Positions 23,416 through 46,672 are shown, numbered from the stretch's first letter. The stretch: DNA of 64,000 nucleotides from Branchiostoma floridae (GCF_000003815.2 NW_023365773.1:1-64000); one strand, 5' to 3'. The notes: generated by a model from the sequence alone, not told the origin. Program-made: numbers and translations.

Positions 23416-24480
23416 ATTTATATCAGTGGATGTATTTTCTGATGAGTTGTCCTTGCGTAATGTAACAGTCCAGAGAACAAAGATCCGAAACACACGGCAT
23501 GAGGGGACTCCCATGACGGAATGGAATTTCCGATGACGTCAAGCAGTGACCTGATATATGTGGGCATAGGAGAACAGCAAACTTGTGCAGTCATGACTGT
23601 GGATACTTTTACAGCTACACAACGTTAAGGCAGAAAATACTGTTAGATTTTAGTGGAAAATGTTGTCCCCTTTGTCTTTCCCCACAGAAAGATCCATTGA
23701 TAGGATGCTAAAATGTTTTCTCGCTTGTGAAAGACAGCCTACTGACTGATCTTGGACTGAAAATCTACTCACCTTTCCTAAGTAACAAGGGGAATCCCCC
23801 TTCCCAGACTCCCCCACGCTGTACAAAAGGTGCCAACACCTGCGCACTTCCTGTTTCGCTGGTGCCAGACGCGAGTTGGGACGGTTGGTTTTTGCTGCTG
23901 CCCCTCGGTCTACTAGTAGGACTAGAAATTACGCCTTCTAAGTAGATAACTTTATTACTAACATACAGGCCAGGTTTGGAGGTAAAATCTGTGAATCAGA
24001 CAGGTGTTCAAAGATACAAGAAGGTGAGTGTTTGTAGCGTGTGTCAGGGGAGAGGGAGGCGATGCTATGTACTATAGATGTGTTTAACTTTGCCGTTTGC
24101 CGTGTTCGTCATAGGCCAGGATGACATACGGACAAGCTGTAATCTTAACACCAGCAATAGACACGTTTAGGGTGCATGTGGGGTTAGTTCGGGGGCCAAA
24201 ATGTATCAATATGTCGTCATTGTTAACGTCACGGGTTCTAAACTGAGACTGTTACGTCATCAGGGTAATTCCGCGACAGGTAAATCCCAGAGCACACACG
24301 CATGTAACGTTACTTCCTTAGGTTCCCGACAGCATGCAGGCATTATATTGCCACCTAGCGGCTTTGTTAGTTACTGTAGGGGAACTTCCCCTATTAAAAG
24401 ATATGTACGATTTTACCTTTACACATGAAAAGAAGATTACCAGCATAGGAAAAATTAAAGGTTGTCTCTTACGTTATAGA

Positions 24481-27400
24481 ATGGCTTCAGGAGAGGGTGA
24501 CACCAGGCTAGGGAATAGCCAGGAATCACGGGAAGGCTCTGACAGGTTTGTATGCGTTCCTAAATAGTATTGAATTTGAAGATGCTGTTTTTGTCTGCAG
24601 CTAGTGACCCAAAACAATAACAGCAATTTGCAAATGTTACATCAATCTTCACGGTATAGTCCCTCCTTTTTCTTTGGAATCTAACTTTGAAAATGAAGTA
24701 CTTCAAAGTTGGATCGCGTTTGTATCCATAGTTCAACGACGGACATGGGCATGGCAGAACAGCTACAGGAGGGCTGCAGGGCCCTGCAGACAGGGGACCT
24801 GGACACGGCAGAACAACGCTTTGCTGCTGCACTCAAGTCTGTCCATGTCAAAGGTCAGTTTCCAAAGACTGTTCATGTCAAATTTAAATCTTAGAACAGA
24901 CCACCACTAGTATCATAAACGAAACAGCAGGAAGCTTTAGAATACAATGCCCCGAGTCGACAATGTGTAATATGCAACTATTGTTGACGTGATTTTGCAC
25001 GTTTACCGAGAAATGAAAATTAGGATTACGATTTATGACCTGAAACTCATGTTTACAACAGATTCAAACTCAGATCAACACTGCAAAGAGGCAGAGCCCT
25101 TGTTCAAGTTGGGTGAAGTCTACCTGAAGAAAGGAATGCAGTCAAGAGATGGAGGAGATTTCACCAAGGCTGCAGCTCTCTGTAATGCAGCACTGGTCAG
25201 AGCAAGGGCAGACGATAGAGACGATGGCATTAAACAAATAATCCTAGAAATAACCAGGTCGTTTATTAAGCACGTGCTGAATCAAGAACAAACTATGGAC
25301 ATCGGAGACGCAGAGAAACACAAATTGTTGCTGAAAGAAGACCGAGACTTCGTAGAAAGAGAGATGAAAAGAATTGAACAACAGGTAGACCCTTACAGCC
25401 TTGATGATGACGACCCGAAGATAAGAGAAGTGGAGAAGAAGAGAGCGGAAGAAATCAGAGCCTTGTTTGAGACAATTGTTGACAAGCGAAGAGCGTTCAT
25501 TTCCAGCCTTGTAGATGAATGTATGGAGGTAATGGGTCCCCCTCCCTGTAAGTACGCCATGATAGGTTTGGGTTCACAAGCCACAGGATTGGTAACTCCG
25601 TACTCTGATCTGGAATTCGCCATTTTGGTAGAAGAGGAAACATACGATAATGTCAGCTATTTCCGTAATCTTACTCATTACTTGCATCTCAAAGTCATCA
25701 ACCTGGGAGAAACCATTCTTCCGGCCATGGCGATCAAATCGCTCAATGACTTCTCCTCAGACGACCAGCTGGACAACTGGTTCTACGACTCTGTCACACC
25801 GCGCGGGTTTGCGTTAGATGGAGCCATGCCGCATGCCTGCAAGACTCCACTGGGCAGGGATACAACAGCTGAACTTATTCGATCCCCATGCAGCATGGCT
25901 AAAGTTCTTAGAGATGATGTCACGCAACATCTTAAGAAAGGCTACCACCTGGCGGCCATCTTAGGGAACGTTTGCTTGGTTACTGGACAACAGAACTTAG
26001 TTGATGAATATTTGTCTCTTTGTGGTCAGCAACTTCAGAAAGAGGAGGGAAAAGTTCTACTCCGTATGACGGAGGCAATGTTGAGTGAGAATACTCAAAC
26101 CTTCATAAACCTGGCTCCGGTAGCCAGGCTTTTGGATGTGAAGAAAGAAATGTACCGGTTCTCAAGCCTTGTCGTCTCTTGCTGGGCGTTACTGCGCAAC
26201 ATACAGCCGACGTCAATCTGGGAGACCATAGAGAAGATGCACAAGAACGGAGTCATCAGCAGTGAGAACGCGCATCACCTGATGGTGCTGGTCAGCATCT
26301 CAGCAGAACTGAGGCTGCGGACATACATGAACAACCGTGGGCAGGTGGAGAACATGTCAGCCTTATCGTCTATGTCGACAGACACGGATATCGGGGAAAA
26401 CCTGCAGAAAGTCTTCTTCTTCTCAAATGCAAAGCAGCTCCTGAGGTACTACAACACAGCAGGGCCATTAAGGGACTTTATGTCAAATCAATTTTTCAAT
26501 TCAATTTTTTCAACACAATTAAAAGAGAGGCAGGTACAGAATGAGCCATCAGTTCTCTTTGACAATTCTCCGAAACTAAAGGCAGCAGTATACGAAAGTC
26601 TGTGTGATTACAAATCATCAAGGACGTACAGGGAAGAGGCACTACAGAAAGATATAGCAACACATGGCGAAAACACTCCACATCTTGACATTGCCCGCTC
26701 ACTAAATGATCTGGGTACCGCCTGTCAAAATCTTGGTGACAATAGAAAAGCAGTTAGCTATCATGAACAGTCACTTAAGATGAGACAGACTATATATGGG
26801 GAGAATAAGGCACATCCTGACATTGCCGCATCGCTCAACAACTTAGCCAACACGTGGAGTGACCTCGGTGATCACAGAAAGGCCGCATGTTATCACGAAC
26901 AATCACTGAATATGAAGCGAACTATCTACGGTGAAGACACTGCACATCCTGGCATTTACACATCCCTCAACAACTTAGGGAATGAGTTGAGGGACCTTGG
27001 AGATTATAGAAATGCTGTCAGCTATTATGAACAGTCCATGCAGATGATGCAGACTATCCATGGGAAGGGCACTGCACATCCCGACATTGCCCAGTTACTT
27101 AGCAACTTGGGTGTCAGCTGGGCCAGTTTGGGCGACTACAGAACGGCCGTCAGCTACTTTGAACAGTCATTGCAGATGAAGCGAAATATCTATGGTGAAA
27201 GTGCTGCACACCCTGACACTGCCCTAACGCTTAACAACATGGGGAATGCATGGAAGGAACTTCGTGATTTCACAAAGGCCGTTAAATATTATGAGCGATC
27301 GCTTCAGATGAGGCAACGTGTCTATGGTGAGAACACTCCACATCCTGACGTTACGCAATCACTTACGAACCTGGGTGCTGCCTGGAGCGACCTTGGTGAT

Positions 27401-27967
27401 CACAAGAAGGCCGTCAAATATCACGAACAGGCACTACAGATGATGCAAAGTATATACGGAGAAAGCACTGCGCACTCTTATATCGCCGCGGCGTTGGACA
27501 ACCTGGGTTTAGCTTGGGGCAAACTTGATGATCCGAGAAAGGCCGTCAGCTATCATGAGCAGTCTCTACAAATGCGGAGGACTATCCATGATGACAAGGC
27601 TCATGATGACATTTCAACGTCCCTCAACAACTTGGGTAACGCTTGGATGAAATCAGATAAGAGAAAAGCAATCGAACTCTACGAACAGTCACTACAGATG
27701 GCGCGGAGCATCTATGGCGGGAGCACTGCACATCCTGCCACAGCGATTGTACTGGACAACTTAGGGGACGCTTGGAGTGCTCTTGGTGATCACGAGAAGG
27801 CCGTCAGCTATTATGAGGAGTCGCTGAAGATGAAGCGGAGCATCTATGGGGAGGACACTACACATCCTAGTATTGCTAGATCACTTAAAAGCTTGGCTAT
27901 CGCCTTGATGGAACTTGGAGATTTAGAAAGAGGCCTAAGCTATATCGTTCAGGCATTAGAGATGTAA
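24481..27967 (+). CDS. Nucleotidyltransferase-like / TPR-repeat protein
   Basis: Three exons: 24481-24545, 24732-24853, 25062-27967; phases 2 and 1 match and give 1030 aa. Start chosen at [12 protein letters not shown] because it splices in frame to [16 protein letters not shown]. The N-terminal part is helical ([19 protein letters not shown]-like). Residues about 225-300 show the Pol-beta-type nucleotidyltransferase signature GLGSQATG (231-238) and SDLEF (D245, E247), as in GlnD/DUF294-type domains. Ten 44-residue TPRs of the kinesin-light-chain/TPR_12 kind run from about 603 to the C-terminus with consensus [26 protein letters not shown]...IYGE; the last is cut by the stop. Substrate and function are unknown. 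TPR arrays of this type are greatly expanded in amphioxus. The third catalytic carboxylate cannot be placed, so activity is unproven. Confidence 0.82.
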
Positions 27968-28133
27968 TGTAGTTACCAACTTTAAACTTTGGATATACAG
28001 GCTTTTCAATTGACGTCATCTGCGCCATGTTGGATTACAGCGTACGTCTGTAAACCACTTAAGCAACTTCCGTAAATGATTTCATCAGGTTGGTAATTAT
28101 TACCCACATAGTAATGTTCTTTTAACCACAACC

Positions 28134-28382
28134 AGGGAGTACTTACTTCCAACGTTTCGATGTCTGCCAGACACCATTATCAGGGTTAGAATGGCTGGAT
28201 CTGCTTCTCGCTGCTATTTATAGCCAATGAGAGGGGATACCAACCGATTCACGTTTGGGACGGTATTCTCGCTGCTGCAGCGCCACCTACATCGGCTATA
28301 AGTAGCAGCGAGAAGCAGATCCAGCCATTCTAACCCTGATGGTGTCTGACAGACATCGAAACGTTGAAGTGAGTACTACCTT
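28134..28382. repeat. Large inverted repeat downstream of the TPR gene
   Basis: Left arm 28150-28222 ('aacgtttcgatgtctg', 'accattatcagggttaga', 'ggctggatctgcttctcg') is mirrored by the right arm 28296-28372. The loop is about 70 bp. MITE-like, with arms about 90% paired. Confidence 0.75.
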
Positions 28383-29842
28383 ACGGCGATGAAGGTTAGT
28401 ATCAAGGTAGTGAGTACTAACTTGTTGGTTGTTTAAAAGAACCTTACTATATGAATAATCAACTTCGTCATACAACATTAGAGAGTGAGAGCACAGCTCC
28501 CTTGTTCCTCTGTGTTCTACAAAAGACAACAATTTCGTGGTTTCAAAAGAACAAGTAGTTTAATACATGTATGTACAACTTTCTTTCTTCACATAACCCG
28601 ACCGTTGGGCTGGGCATTGGGAAATACAGTGTGGTACAACTCCTTCCTTCCTACCGATCCAACATGTACAAATACACAACTTCAGTGGCATGTGTCGTCC
28701 CTTTTCTGAATTTTCCTACAATCTTTAAGGATCAGAAGGATTGCTAAGAAAGTCGTTTGTAGAATCTTTCTTTACAAAGTTTCTCAAACGTTGCGACCAA
28801 TATACAGACCTGCATTGTGATTTCGAAGTGCGCCCCCTACCGTTTATACATGTGGTGCAGCTGTGTTCTTGCTACCAGAACTATTTACTGCTGAAATGTC
28901 ATTGGCAGATTTCAAAGTATTCTGGCAGCCAATCAGATGCAAGAGATATGGAGATGAATGAACCAATCACTTGTGTTTTGCATGGGAAAGTAACAAGTTC
29001 TGTGATTGGTCAGTTGTTGTCAGGAAGGTGATCTACTGTCACAACTAGCCAATCACAGCCTTTTTACTATCAGTAATGTGGCATTTACCTGATGGGATGC
29101 TGCATATAACCTTTTTCTTGCTGACTAAACATATATTTGTTGTCCTAGCAACCACATTTCACGAATATACATTTTTTTGTCTTCAAGTTCTGGTCCAAAG
29201 AAAATGACTGCCAAGAAAATGTCGCCAGCTTTCCGAACAGTTTTTACAACTTTAATTCTGATCTCTGCACAAATCAAATTGTTCTTGAAAAACATTTCTG
29301 CCCCACCCCTCCAATATCTAGATGGTACATTCTGTGATGCTGTGGCTGATGGCAAAAGACAAGGCTAAGGAATACTCCATTTAAGCTGTAGGGGTTGAAA
29401 AGACGTTTCTGTTAACAAAATTGAATCTCACAAGAATTACTGTGCTATGTCTTGTACTGATGGAGGGTATTGTCCAGTATTTCAAACAGATGCCATTTTG
29501 GAGCAAGACTACTACATGTATTTTGTGGGCTGGACTGATCTCTAGAGTGACCTAAACTATACTTGCATTTCATACATAAAATTTTTGGTCAGCTCATTTG
29601 TGAAATCAGCTGACGAATCAGGACAGCACTGAAGATGTACAACTTTGCCCTTATCAGGTCAAAGGTTAAATGGTACAAAAATGAGGCACATTCGCCCCAA
29701 CATACTGACAATGACCTTTAACCCTTAACCCCTAGTAAGCACGTGTGCCCTTGCACAAGTTCGCTGCTCTCTAACTCCTGTATGTTGCGACCCAACACGC
29801 CTGCGTACCAGGCTATCCACAAGGCCTGCTACCAGCCTAACA
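28383..29842. other. Intergenic, no gene seen
   Basis: Between the converging TPR gene and USP7. The open frames here are short and resemble nothing known. It may hold the USP7 3'UTR (minus strand). Confidence 0.4.
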
Positions 29843-39949
<10,107 letters not shown>

Positions 39950-39995
39950 CTGAAATTAGATGTACATGTAACATAAAATATCTATCACGTTATAA

Positions 39996-40338
39996 CAGGG
40001 CTCTAGCCAGCTCGATTTTTTTTTCCGTCAGCCAATTCCCATTGTCGCGAAAACACTATTCCGGGAGTTAGAAAGGCTGAACGGAGACCTTGAAAAACGG
40101 GTTTTTTAAAGAGATTATCTTATGCAAAAGGACACCGACACACATTGTCAACAATCATAACAATAGCAAAACAAACAGTGTGTGGCTTTTGCGGCCGTGG
40201 ACAGCGTCCCCAAGCCGCCTGTAGCTTCCACCAAGGATTTTTGTCCGTCAAGGCTGACGGATTGGTTTTAAAATTTTTCCGTCAGACGCAGCACATTTCC
40301 GTCAATTGACGGAAAAACGGGCGCTGGCTAGAGCCCTG
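39996..40338. mobile_element. hAT-like MITE with 8-bp target duplication
   Basis: Ends 'cagggctctagccag' / 'ctggctagagccctg', flanked on both sides by 'cgttataa'. Eight-base duplications and CAGGG ends fit the hAT superfamily. It lies just upstream of the USP7 start exon. Confidence 0.75.
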
Positions 40339-40554
40339 CGTTATAATATGCCTGCAAAAACTACTACCGTATTTTCTCAATCAAAGTGCGCATCCCAGGT
40401 TTGTTCCAAACAAATTTGGGAGGCTGAAACGTAAATGGAGAAAGTAAATAAAGCATGCACCCCTTCTCCCCCGATCTTCTGCGATGTATTATCAAATATC
40501 TATTACAATAGAATATGCTTGCAAGAACTACTACAGAACTACATGGGACAGTGG

Positions 40555-40830
40555 CAGGAAGCCAGAAGAGGGGAAAACAGATGAAAAAGTGGGAAGACAA
40601 CATGAAACAATGGAACGGACTCAACCTAAGGCATGACTTGCAAAAACTACTACTACAAGAGACAGTGCCAGGAAGGTGAAAGAGGAAAAGGTGGGAAGAC
40701 AACATAAAAGAATGGACTGGACTGGGCCTAGCTGAAGCTACAAAATGTATGAGAGCGGCGGAGGACAGTGTTAGGAGGAGGAGGTTGGTGGATCGATTAG
40801 TCATGGTGCCCCAACAATCCACCTGCACAG
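40555..40830 (+). pseudogene. Non-LTR retrotransposon C-terminal fragment, internally duplicated
   Basis: Plus-strand peptide RKRWEDNIKEWTGLGL followed by MRAAEDSVRRRRLVDRLV is the common RT C-terminal tail of amphioxus non-LTR elements. A second, diverged copy (KKWEDNMKQWNGLNL-like) precedes it by about 110 bp. Confidence 0.65.
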
Positions 40831-40883
40831 AGTTAAACTCATCTTTATTCATAGCATTTAACCAACAATGGAGTCCGGACGTA

Positions 40884-42431
40884 CCGGAGTTGTTGCGGTT
40901 GTTGTTGGGCTCTCCCTTGTACCCTAGTCTAAGCTAACGGGATTGGAACCCATGCCGTACGTACCGGAGTTGTTGCGGTTGTTGTTGGGCTCTCCCTTGT
41001 ACCCAAGTCTAAGCTAACGGGATTAGAACCCATGTCTTACGTACCGGAGTTGTTGCGGTTGTTGTTGGGCTCTCCCTTGTACCCTAGTCTAAGCTAACGG
41101 GATTAGAACCCATGTCTTACGTACCGGAGTTGTTGCGGTTGTTGTTGGGCTCTCCCTTGTACCCTAGTCTAAGCTAACGGGATTAGAACCCATGTCCTAC
41201 GTACCGGAGTTGTTGCGGTTGTTGTTGGGCTCTCCCTTGTACCCTAGTCTAAGCTAACGGGATTAGAACCCATGTCCTACGTACCAGAGTTGTTGCGGTT
41301 GTTGTTGGGCTCTCCCTTGTACCCTAGTCTAAGCTAACGGGATTAGAACCCATGTCTTACGTACCGGAGTTGTTGCGGTTGTTGTTGGGCTCTCCCTTGT
41401 ACCCTAGTCTAAGCTAACGGGATTAGAACCCATGTCTTACGTACCGGAGTTGTTGGGATTAGAACCCATGTCCTACGTACCGGAGTTGTTGCGGTTGTTG
41501 TTGGGCTCTCCCTTGTACCCCAGTCTAAGCTAGCGGGATTAGAACCCATGTCTTACGTACAGGAGTTGTTGCGGTTGTTGTTGGGCTCTCCCTTGTACCC
41601 TAGTCTAAGCTAACGGGATTAGAACCCATGTCTTACGTACAGGAGTTGTTGCGGTTGTTGTTGGGCTCTCCCTTGTACCCTAGTCTAAGCTAACGGGATT
41701 AGAACCCACGTACCGGAGTTGTTGCGGTTGTTGTTGGGCTCTCCCTTGTACCCTAGTCTAAGCTAACGGGATTAGAACCCATGCCTACGTACCGGAGTTG
41801 TTGCGGTTGTTGTTGGGCTCTCCCTTGTACCCTAGTCTAAGCTAACGGGATTAGAACCCATGTCCTACGTACCTGAGTTGTTGCGGTTGTTGTTGGGCTC
41901 TCCCTTATACTCAAGTCTAAGCTAACGGGATTAGAACCCATGCCCTACGTACCGGAGTTGTTGCGGTTGTTGTTGGGCTCTCCCTTGTACCCTAGTCTAA
42001 GCTAACGGGATTAGAACCCATGTCCTACGTACCGGAGTTGTTGCGGTTGTTGTTGGGCTCTCCCTTATACTCAAGTCTAAGCTAACGGGATTAGAACCCA
42101 TGCCTACGTACCGGAGTTGTTGCGGTTGTTGTTGGGCTCTCCCTTATACTCAAGTCTAAGCTAACGGGATTAGAACCCATGTCTTACGTACCGGAGTTGT
42201 TGCGGTTGTTGTTGGGCTCTCCCTTGTACCCTAGTCTAAGCTAACGGGATTAGAACCCATGTCTTACGTACCAGAGTTGTTGCGGTTGTTGTTGGGCTCT
42301 CCCTTATACTCAAGTCTAAGCTAACGGGATTAGAACCCATGCCCTACATACCGGAGTTGTTGCGGTTGTTGTTGGGCTCTCCCTTATACTCAAGTCTAAG
42401 CTAACGGGATTAGAACCCATGTCTTACGTAC
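40884..42431 (-). repeat. Array A: about 19 decoy donor copies of the upstream USP7-locus exon
   Basis: 80-bp unit (some 72-78, one truncated near 41445). On the minus strand each unit carries the exon end encoding GEPNNNRNNS, the donor gtacgtaag and 40 bp of intron. No acceptor is present in the unit. Confidence 0.92.
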
Positions 42432-42548
42432 CGGAGTTGTTGCGGTTGTTGTTGGGCTCTCCCTTGCTGCGGGACGATGGCCTGTCGGTCACCGCCACCT
42501 TCACGTGCTTGCTCGCAATTCGCCCAATGTCTGCTGATCTACGATGCT
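42432..42548 (-). CDS. Upstream exon of the USP7 locus, sandwiched between two arrays
   Basis: Acceptor gtttccag at 42549-42556 and donor gtacgtaag below 42432. It reads HRRSADIGRIASKHVKVAV then TDRPSSRSKGEPNNNRNNS, 117 nt. It ends in phase 1 and joins in frame to the USP7 exon at 39949 (codons GG before MAETD). It has no Met, so it is either part of a longer N-terminus or 5'UTR. I do not recognise the peptide. Confidence 0.6.
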
Positions 42549-44290
42549 CTGGAAACAAAAAACAAACAATCAGAACGGTAACGTCTAACTGGATATCGCA
42601 ATTCGCCCAATGTCTGCTGATCTACGTTACTCTGCGAACATAAAACAACCAATCAGAACGGTCATGTCTCACTCAGTAACCGGATATCGCAATTCGCCCA
42701 ATGTCTGCTGATCTGCGATGCTCTGGAAACAAAAAACAAACAATCAGAACGGTAACGTCTAACTGGATATCGCAATTCGCCCAATGTCTGCTGATCTGGG
42801 ATGCTCTGCAAACATAAAACAACCAATCAGAACGGTCATGTTTCAATCAGTAACCGGATATCGCCATTCGCCCAATGTCTGCTGATCTACGATGCTCTGC
42901 AAACACAAAACAACCAATCAGAACGGTCATGTCTCACTCAGTAACCGGATATCGCAATTCGCCCAATGTCTGCTGATCTACGATGCTCTGCAAACACAAA
43001 ACAACCAATCAGAACGGTAACGTCTAACTGGATATCGCAATTCGCCCAATGTCTGCTGATCTACGATGCCCTAAAAACAAAAAATAACCAATCAGAACGG
43101 TAACGTCTAACTGGATATCGCAATTCGCCCAATGTCTGCTGATCTACGTTGCTCTGGAAACAAAAAACAAACAATCAGAACGGTAACGTCTAACTGGATA
43201 TCACAATTCGCCCAATGTCTGCTGATCTACGTTGCTCTGTCAACAAAATACAACCAATCAGAACGGTAACGTCTAACCGGATATTGCAATTCGCCCAATG
43301 TCTGCTGATCTACGATGCTCTGCAAACATAAAACAACCAATCAGAACGGTCATGTCTCACTCAGTAACCGGATATCGCCATTCGCCCAATGTCTGATGAT
43401 CTGCGATGCTCTGTAACAACCAATCAGAACGGTCATGTTTAACTCAGTAACTGGATATCGCAATTCGCCCAATGTCTGCTGATCTGCGATGCTCTAAAAA
43501 CAAAAAATAACCAATCAGAACGGTCATGTCTCTTTCAGTAACCGGATATCGCAATTCGCCCAATGTCTGCTGATCTACGATGCTCTGTCAACAAAATACA
43601 ACCAATCAGAACGGTAACGTCTAACTGGATATCGCAATTCGCCCAATGTCTGCTGATCTACGTTGCTCTGGAAACATAAAACAAACAATCAGAACGGTAA
43701 CGTCTAACTGGATATCACAATTCGCCCAATGTCTGCTGATCTACGTTGCTCTGGAAACATAAAACAAACAATCAGAACGGTAACGTCTAACTGGATATCG
43801 CAATTTGCCCAATGTCTGCTGATCTGCGATGCTCTGCAAACATAAAACAACCAATCAGAACGGTCATGTTTAACTCAGTAACTGGATATCGCAATTCGCC
43901 CAATGTCTGCTGATCTGCGATGCTCTAAAAACAAAAAATAACCAATCAGAACGGTCATGTCTCTTTCAGTAACCGGATATCGCAATTCGCCCAATGTCTG
44001 CTGATCTACGATGCTCTGTCAACAAAATACAACCAATCAGAACGGTAACGTCTAACTGGATATCGCAATTCGCCCAATGTCTGCTGATCTACGTTGCTCT
44101 GGAAACAAAAAACAACCAATCAGAACGGTAACGTCTAACTGGATATCACAATTCGCCCAATGTCTGCTGATCTGCGATGCTCTAAAAACATAAAACAACC
44201 AATTAGAACAGTAACTACTGGATATTGCAATTCGCCCAATGTCTGCTGATCTACGATGCTCTGGACACAAGAAACAACCAATCAAAACTG
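42549..44290 (-). repeat. Array B: about 20 decoy acceptor copies of the same exon
   Basis: 83- or 91-bp units, each with a pyrimidine/AG tract then the exon start encoding HRRSADIGRI. Two length classes alternate, with and without 'ctcagtaac'. A stray copy sits at about 45815-45912. Many copies keep an AG acceptor (tttccag, tttgcag, tttttag, gttgacag). Confidence 0.92.
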
Positions 44291-44347
44291 TGATGTTCAT
44301 AATACCAAAGGCACAGGTGCAGTCCTTCAGAGGTAGTCTACAGTTCC

Positions 44348-44795
44348 AGGGCCCTACTAGCCTGGGTACCATCCGGAAAGTAGTTTGCTCCGGCGTTCAT
44401 TATATACTATAAACAGTCGCTTCTAGCTCTGACATTCATTGTACACTATATACAGTCGCTTCTCTGTGTTTCCGTCTGGGAACGCGGACCATCTTAACGT
44501 CTGGAATCGTCCAAATTTCGGAAGCAGGCGCTGATTGGTCCCTACTCGTGAGCGAATTATGGAATGGGTTCAAGCGCTCGTTCGAACTGGTGTTCCACTG
44601 ACACCGGAAAACCCTGCATCCCCTTGCGCATGCGGGCACTGGGCTGTTGTCATCGAACGAGTGCTCTAGAACCCATTCCTTACTTCGCTTATTAACTGAC
44701 GTTACCACCAAAAGGTTTGAATGCGCAAGTCTCCAGACAGATAGCAGAAGCGAACATAGGAGCGAACTACTATCTGTATGATACCCAGGCTAGGG
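44348..44795. mobile_element. TIR element 'cctgggtacca'
   Basis: 'agggccctactagcctgggt' faces 'acccaggctagggcccta'; the inner parts 'agtagtttgctcc' and 'ggagcgaactact' also pair. Shorter relatives are at 51770-51877 and 63227-63333. Confidence 0.65.
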
Positions 44796-45977
44796 CCCTA
44801 CAGTATTGAATGAACAGCAATAAAAGACAACTGTAACAGCTTTTAAAAACGGACTGAACAAGAGTTCGTAGACCTCATATCTCCATGAAATAGTCTGATT
44901 ATGTAAATGACTTCCACATTTGCATAATCTATGCTAATAGTAATGTACACCTGTAAGTAACCTACGCTGGTTACAATGTTGATTGTCCAAGCATTTACCA
45001 CATCGATAAATTATGGCACTTTTGCATTAATTATGCAAATTAATGACTTATTTGCATATTAGGTATCTGATAATGTTCCACCTGCCCCAAACTACATATA
45101 TTGCACGTATCTGAGTTCTGTAAAGGAAACACTGCAAATACAGATTTTCCTCATTAAATATGCAAATTAAGTGCCAGTTTGCATAATTCGCATTTCATGA
45201 TGTACATCTCTGTCTAAGCTACCTACATACCAAATATCATGTAAATTTGTCATTCCCTTCTTCAGTTATCGTCCTTAGAAGATTTTGACAAAAATGCCCC
45301 TGCAGTTCCAGAGCAACCTGCTAGGGGAACCAAATATACACCAGATATCCCTTATGTCACAAGCTATCTGCCATCCAAAAAGCAAGACCATAGCACATCC
45401 AGTTCAAAAGATCCAAAAAATGAATTTCTGCTGCAGTACCAAGGTCACATACCAGGGGGCCCAAAATTGACCTTGACCTTTGTCTTCCCAACACCTACCC
45501 ACAAACCAAATATCATCGTAATCCGTCCAGAGGTTCTTGAGTTATGCTCACTACAAAATCCGGACACACAGACACACACACACACACAGACACACTCAAA
45601 ACTATATCTCCATTTTTCATGGAGATAATGGAGATAATAATTAGTAGTTAGCAAGACTTACATTGCTACCTTTTTCCTAAGTTATTATGGGCAGGTCCCT
45701 ATTAATAGTATTATGTTGTATTTTTATGTTCAAGTATGTGTCAAGGGTACCTGAAAAGCAGGCTGTAGACTGAGTGTGATTTTACCCTGGTAAAATATAT
45801 AAATGATGGTGAAATGTCTAACTGGATATTACAATTTGGCTAATGTCTGCTGACCTGCGATGCTCTGTCAACAAAAAACAACCGATCAGAACGGTCATGT
45901 CTAAGTGGATAACAAGTTCTTTCTACGTAACCATGTGTTTGAATCTAGCTGACATCTTAGTGTTTGTCACCTTCCTT

Positions 45978-46292
45978 AAGCCCCGTTTACAAATGAAGAA
46001 TTTAGCTCCGCCGAGTTGTCAGCGAGCTCTAAATTACGAGGAGACATGACCCTGATGCCATTTGTTCGAAGGCATCAGGGTCATGCCTCCTCGTAATTTA
46101 AAGCTCGCTCCCCCTGGCCGAGACTTATAGCCCTCCTACCTGTTGGNNNNNNNNNNNNNNNNNNNNNNNNNNNNNNNNNNNNNNNNNNNNNNNNNNNNNN
46201 NNNNNNNNNNNNNNNNNNNNNNNNNNNNNNNNNNNNNNNNNNNNNNGCTGACAACTCGGCCGAGCTAAATTCTTGATTTGTAAACAGGGCTT
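45978..46292. mobile_element. Foldback element containing an assembly gap
   Basis: About 45-bp terminal inverted repeats ('agccccgtttacaaatgaag' / 'gatttgtaaacagggct') with an inner palindrome at 46020-46110 ('gacatgaccctgatgcc' / 'ggcatcagggtcatgc'). The gap at 46147-46246 falls inside, probably because the hairpin blocked assembly. Confidence 0.65.
46147..46246. other. Assembly gap (100 N)
   Basis: Run of N of standard size within the foldback element. Confidence 0.98.
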
Positions 46293-46504
46293 TAGGGCAC
46301 TTCTGACTGGTTCTACTTTACACTGAAGCTAGGTGTCGATTCTTTTATGTTTGCTCCATTTGTCATTTGTTTTTCATTTTCTTTTAATAACGCAATTTGA
46401 TTTTAATTGTATTGTTGTCTCCGCTTGTGTTGACTTTTCTATTCACTACGTATATTACAGCTGAACAAATAAATAAATAAACTACGTATAATCATGTGTT
46501 TTCC

Positions 46505-46672
46505 CCTTGATCTCAGAAGTTGATGGAGCCCAACCAAGTACTCAGGAATTCGACTTATGGAAGGGAAATTAAACGGGGGTCCCGTGTTCGAGGAGGCGCC
46601 TCAAGCACGTAATTCAGCCTCAGTACTCACACTTTGGGTGCAAGAAATACACCAGATGTATTGTATTGTATT
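46505..46672 (+). mobile_element. Second 5S-derived SINE, degraded
   Basis: Shares 'cgggggtcccgtgttcgagg' and the 5S-like 'ttgatctcagaagttgatgg' with 23148-23415, but most of the 5S head is deleted. Confidence 0.65.

Noticed and set aside
40364-40852. 162-residue minus-strand frame with hydrophobic runs
   Set aside because: Antisense to the retrotransposon C-terminal fragment at 40555-40830.
40884-44290. Regularly spaced repeats that could look like a CRISPR array
   Set aside because: Units are near-identical throughout with no unique spacers, and the DNA is eukaryotic; they carry exon borders.
44436-44711. 91-residue minus-strand frame
   Set aside because: Lies inside a TIR element and matches no protein family I know.
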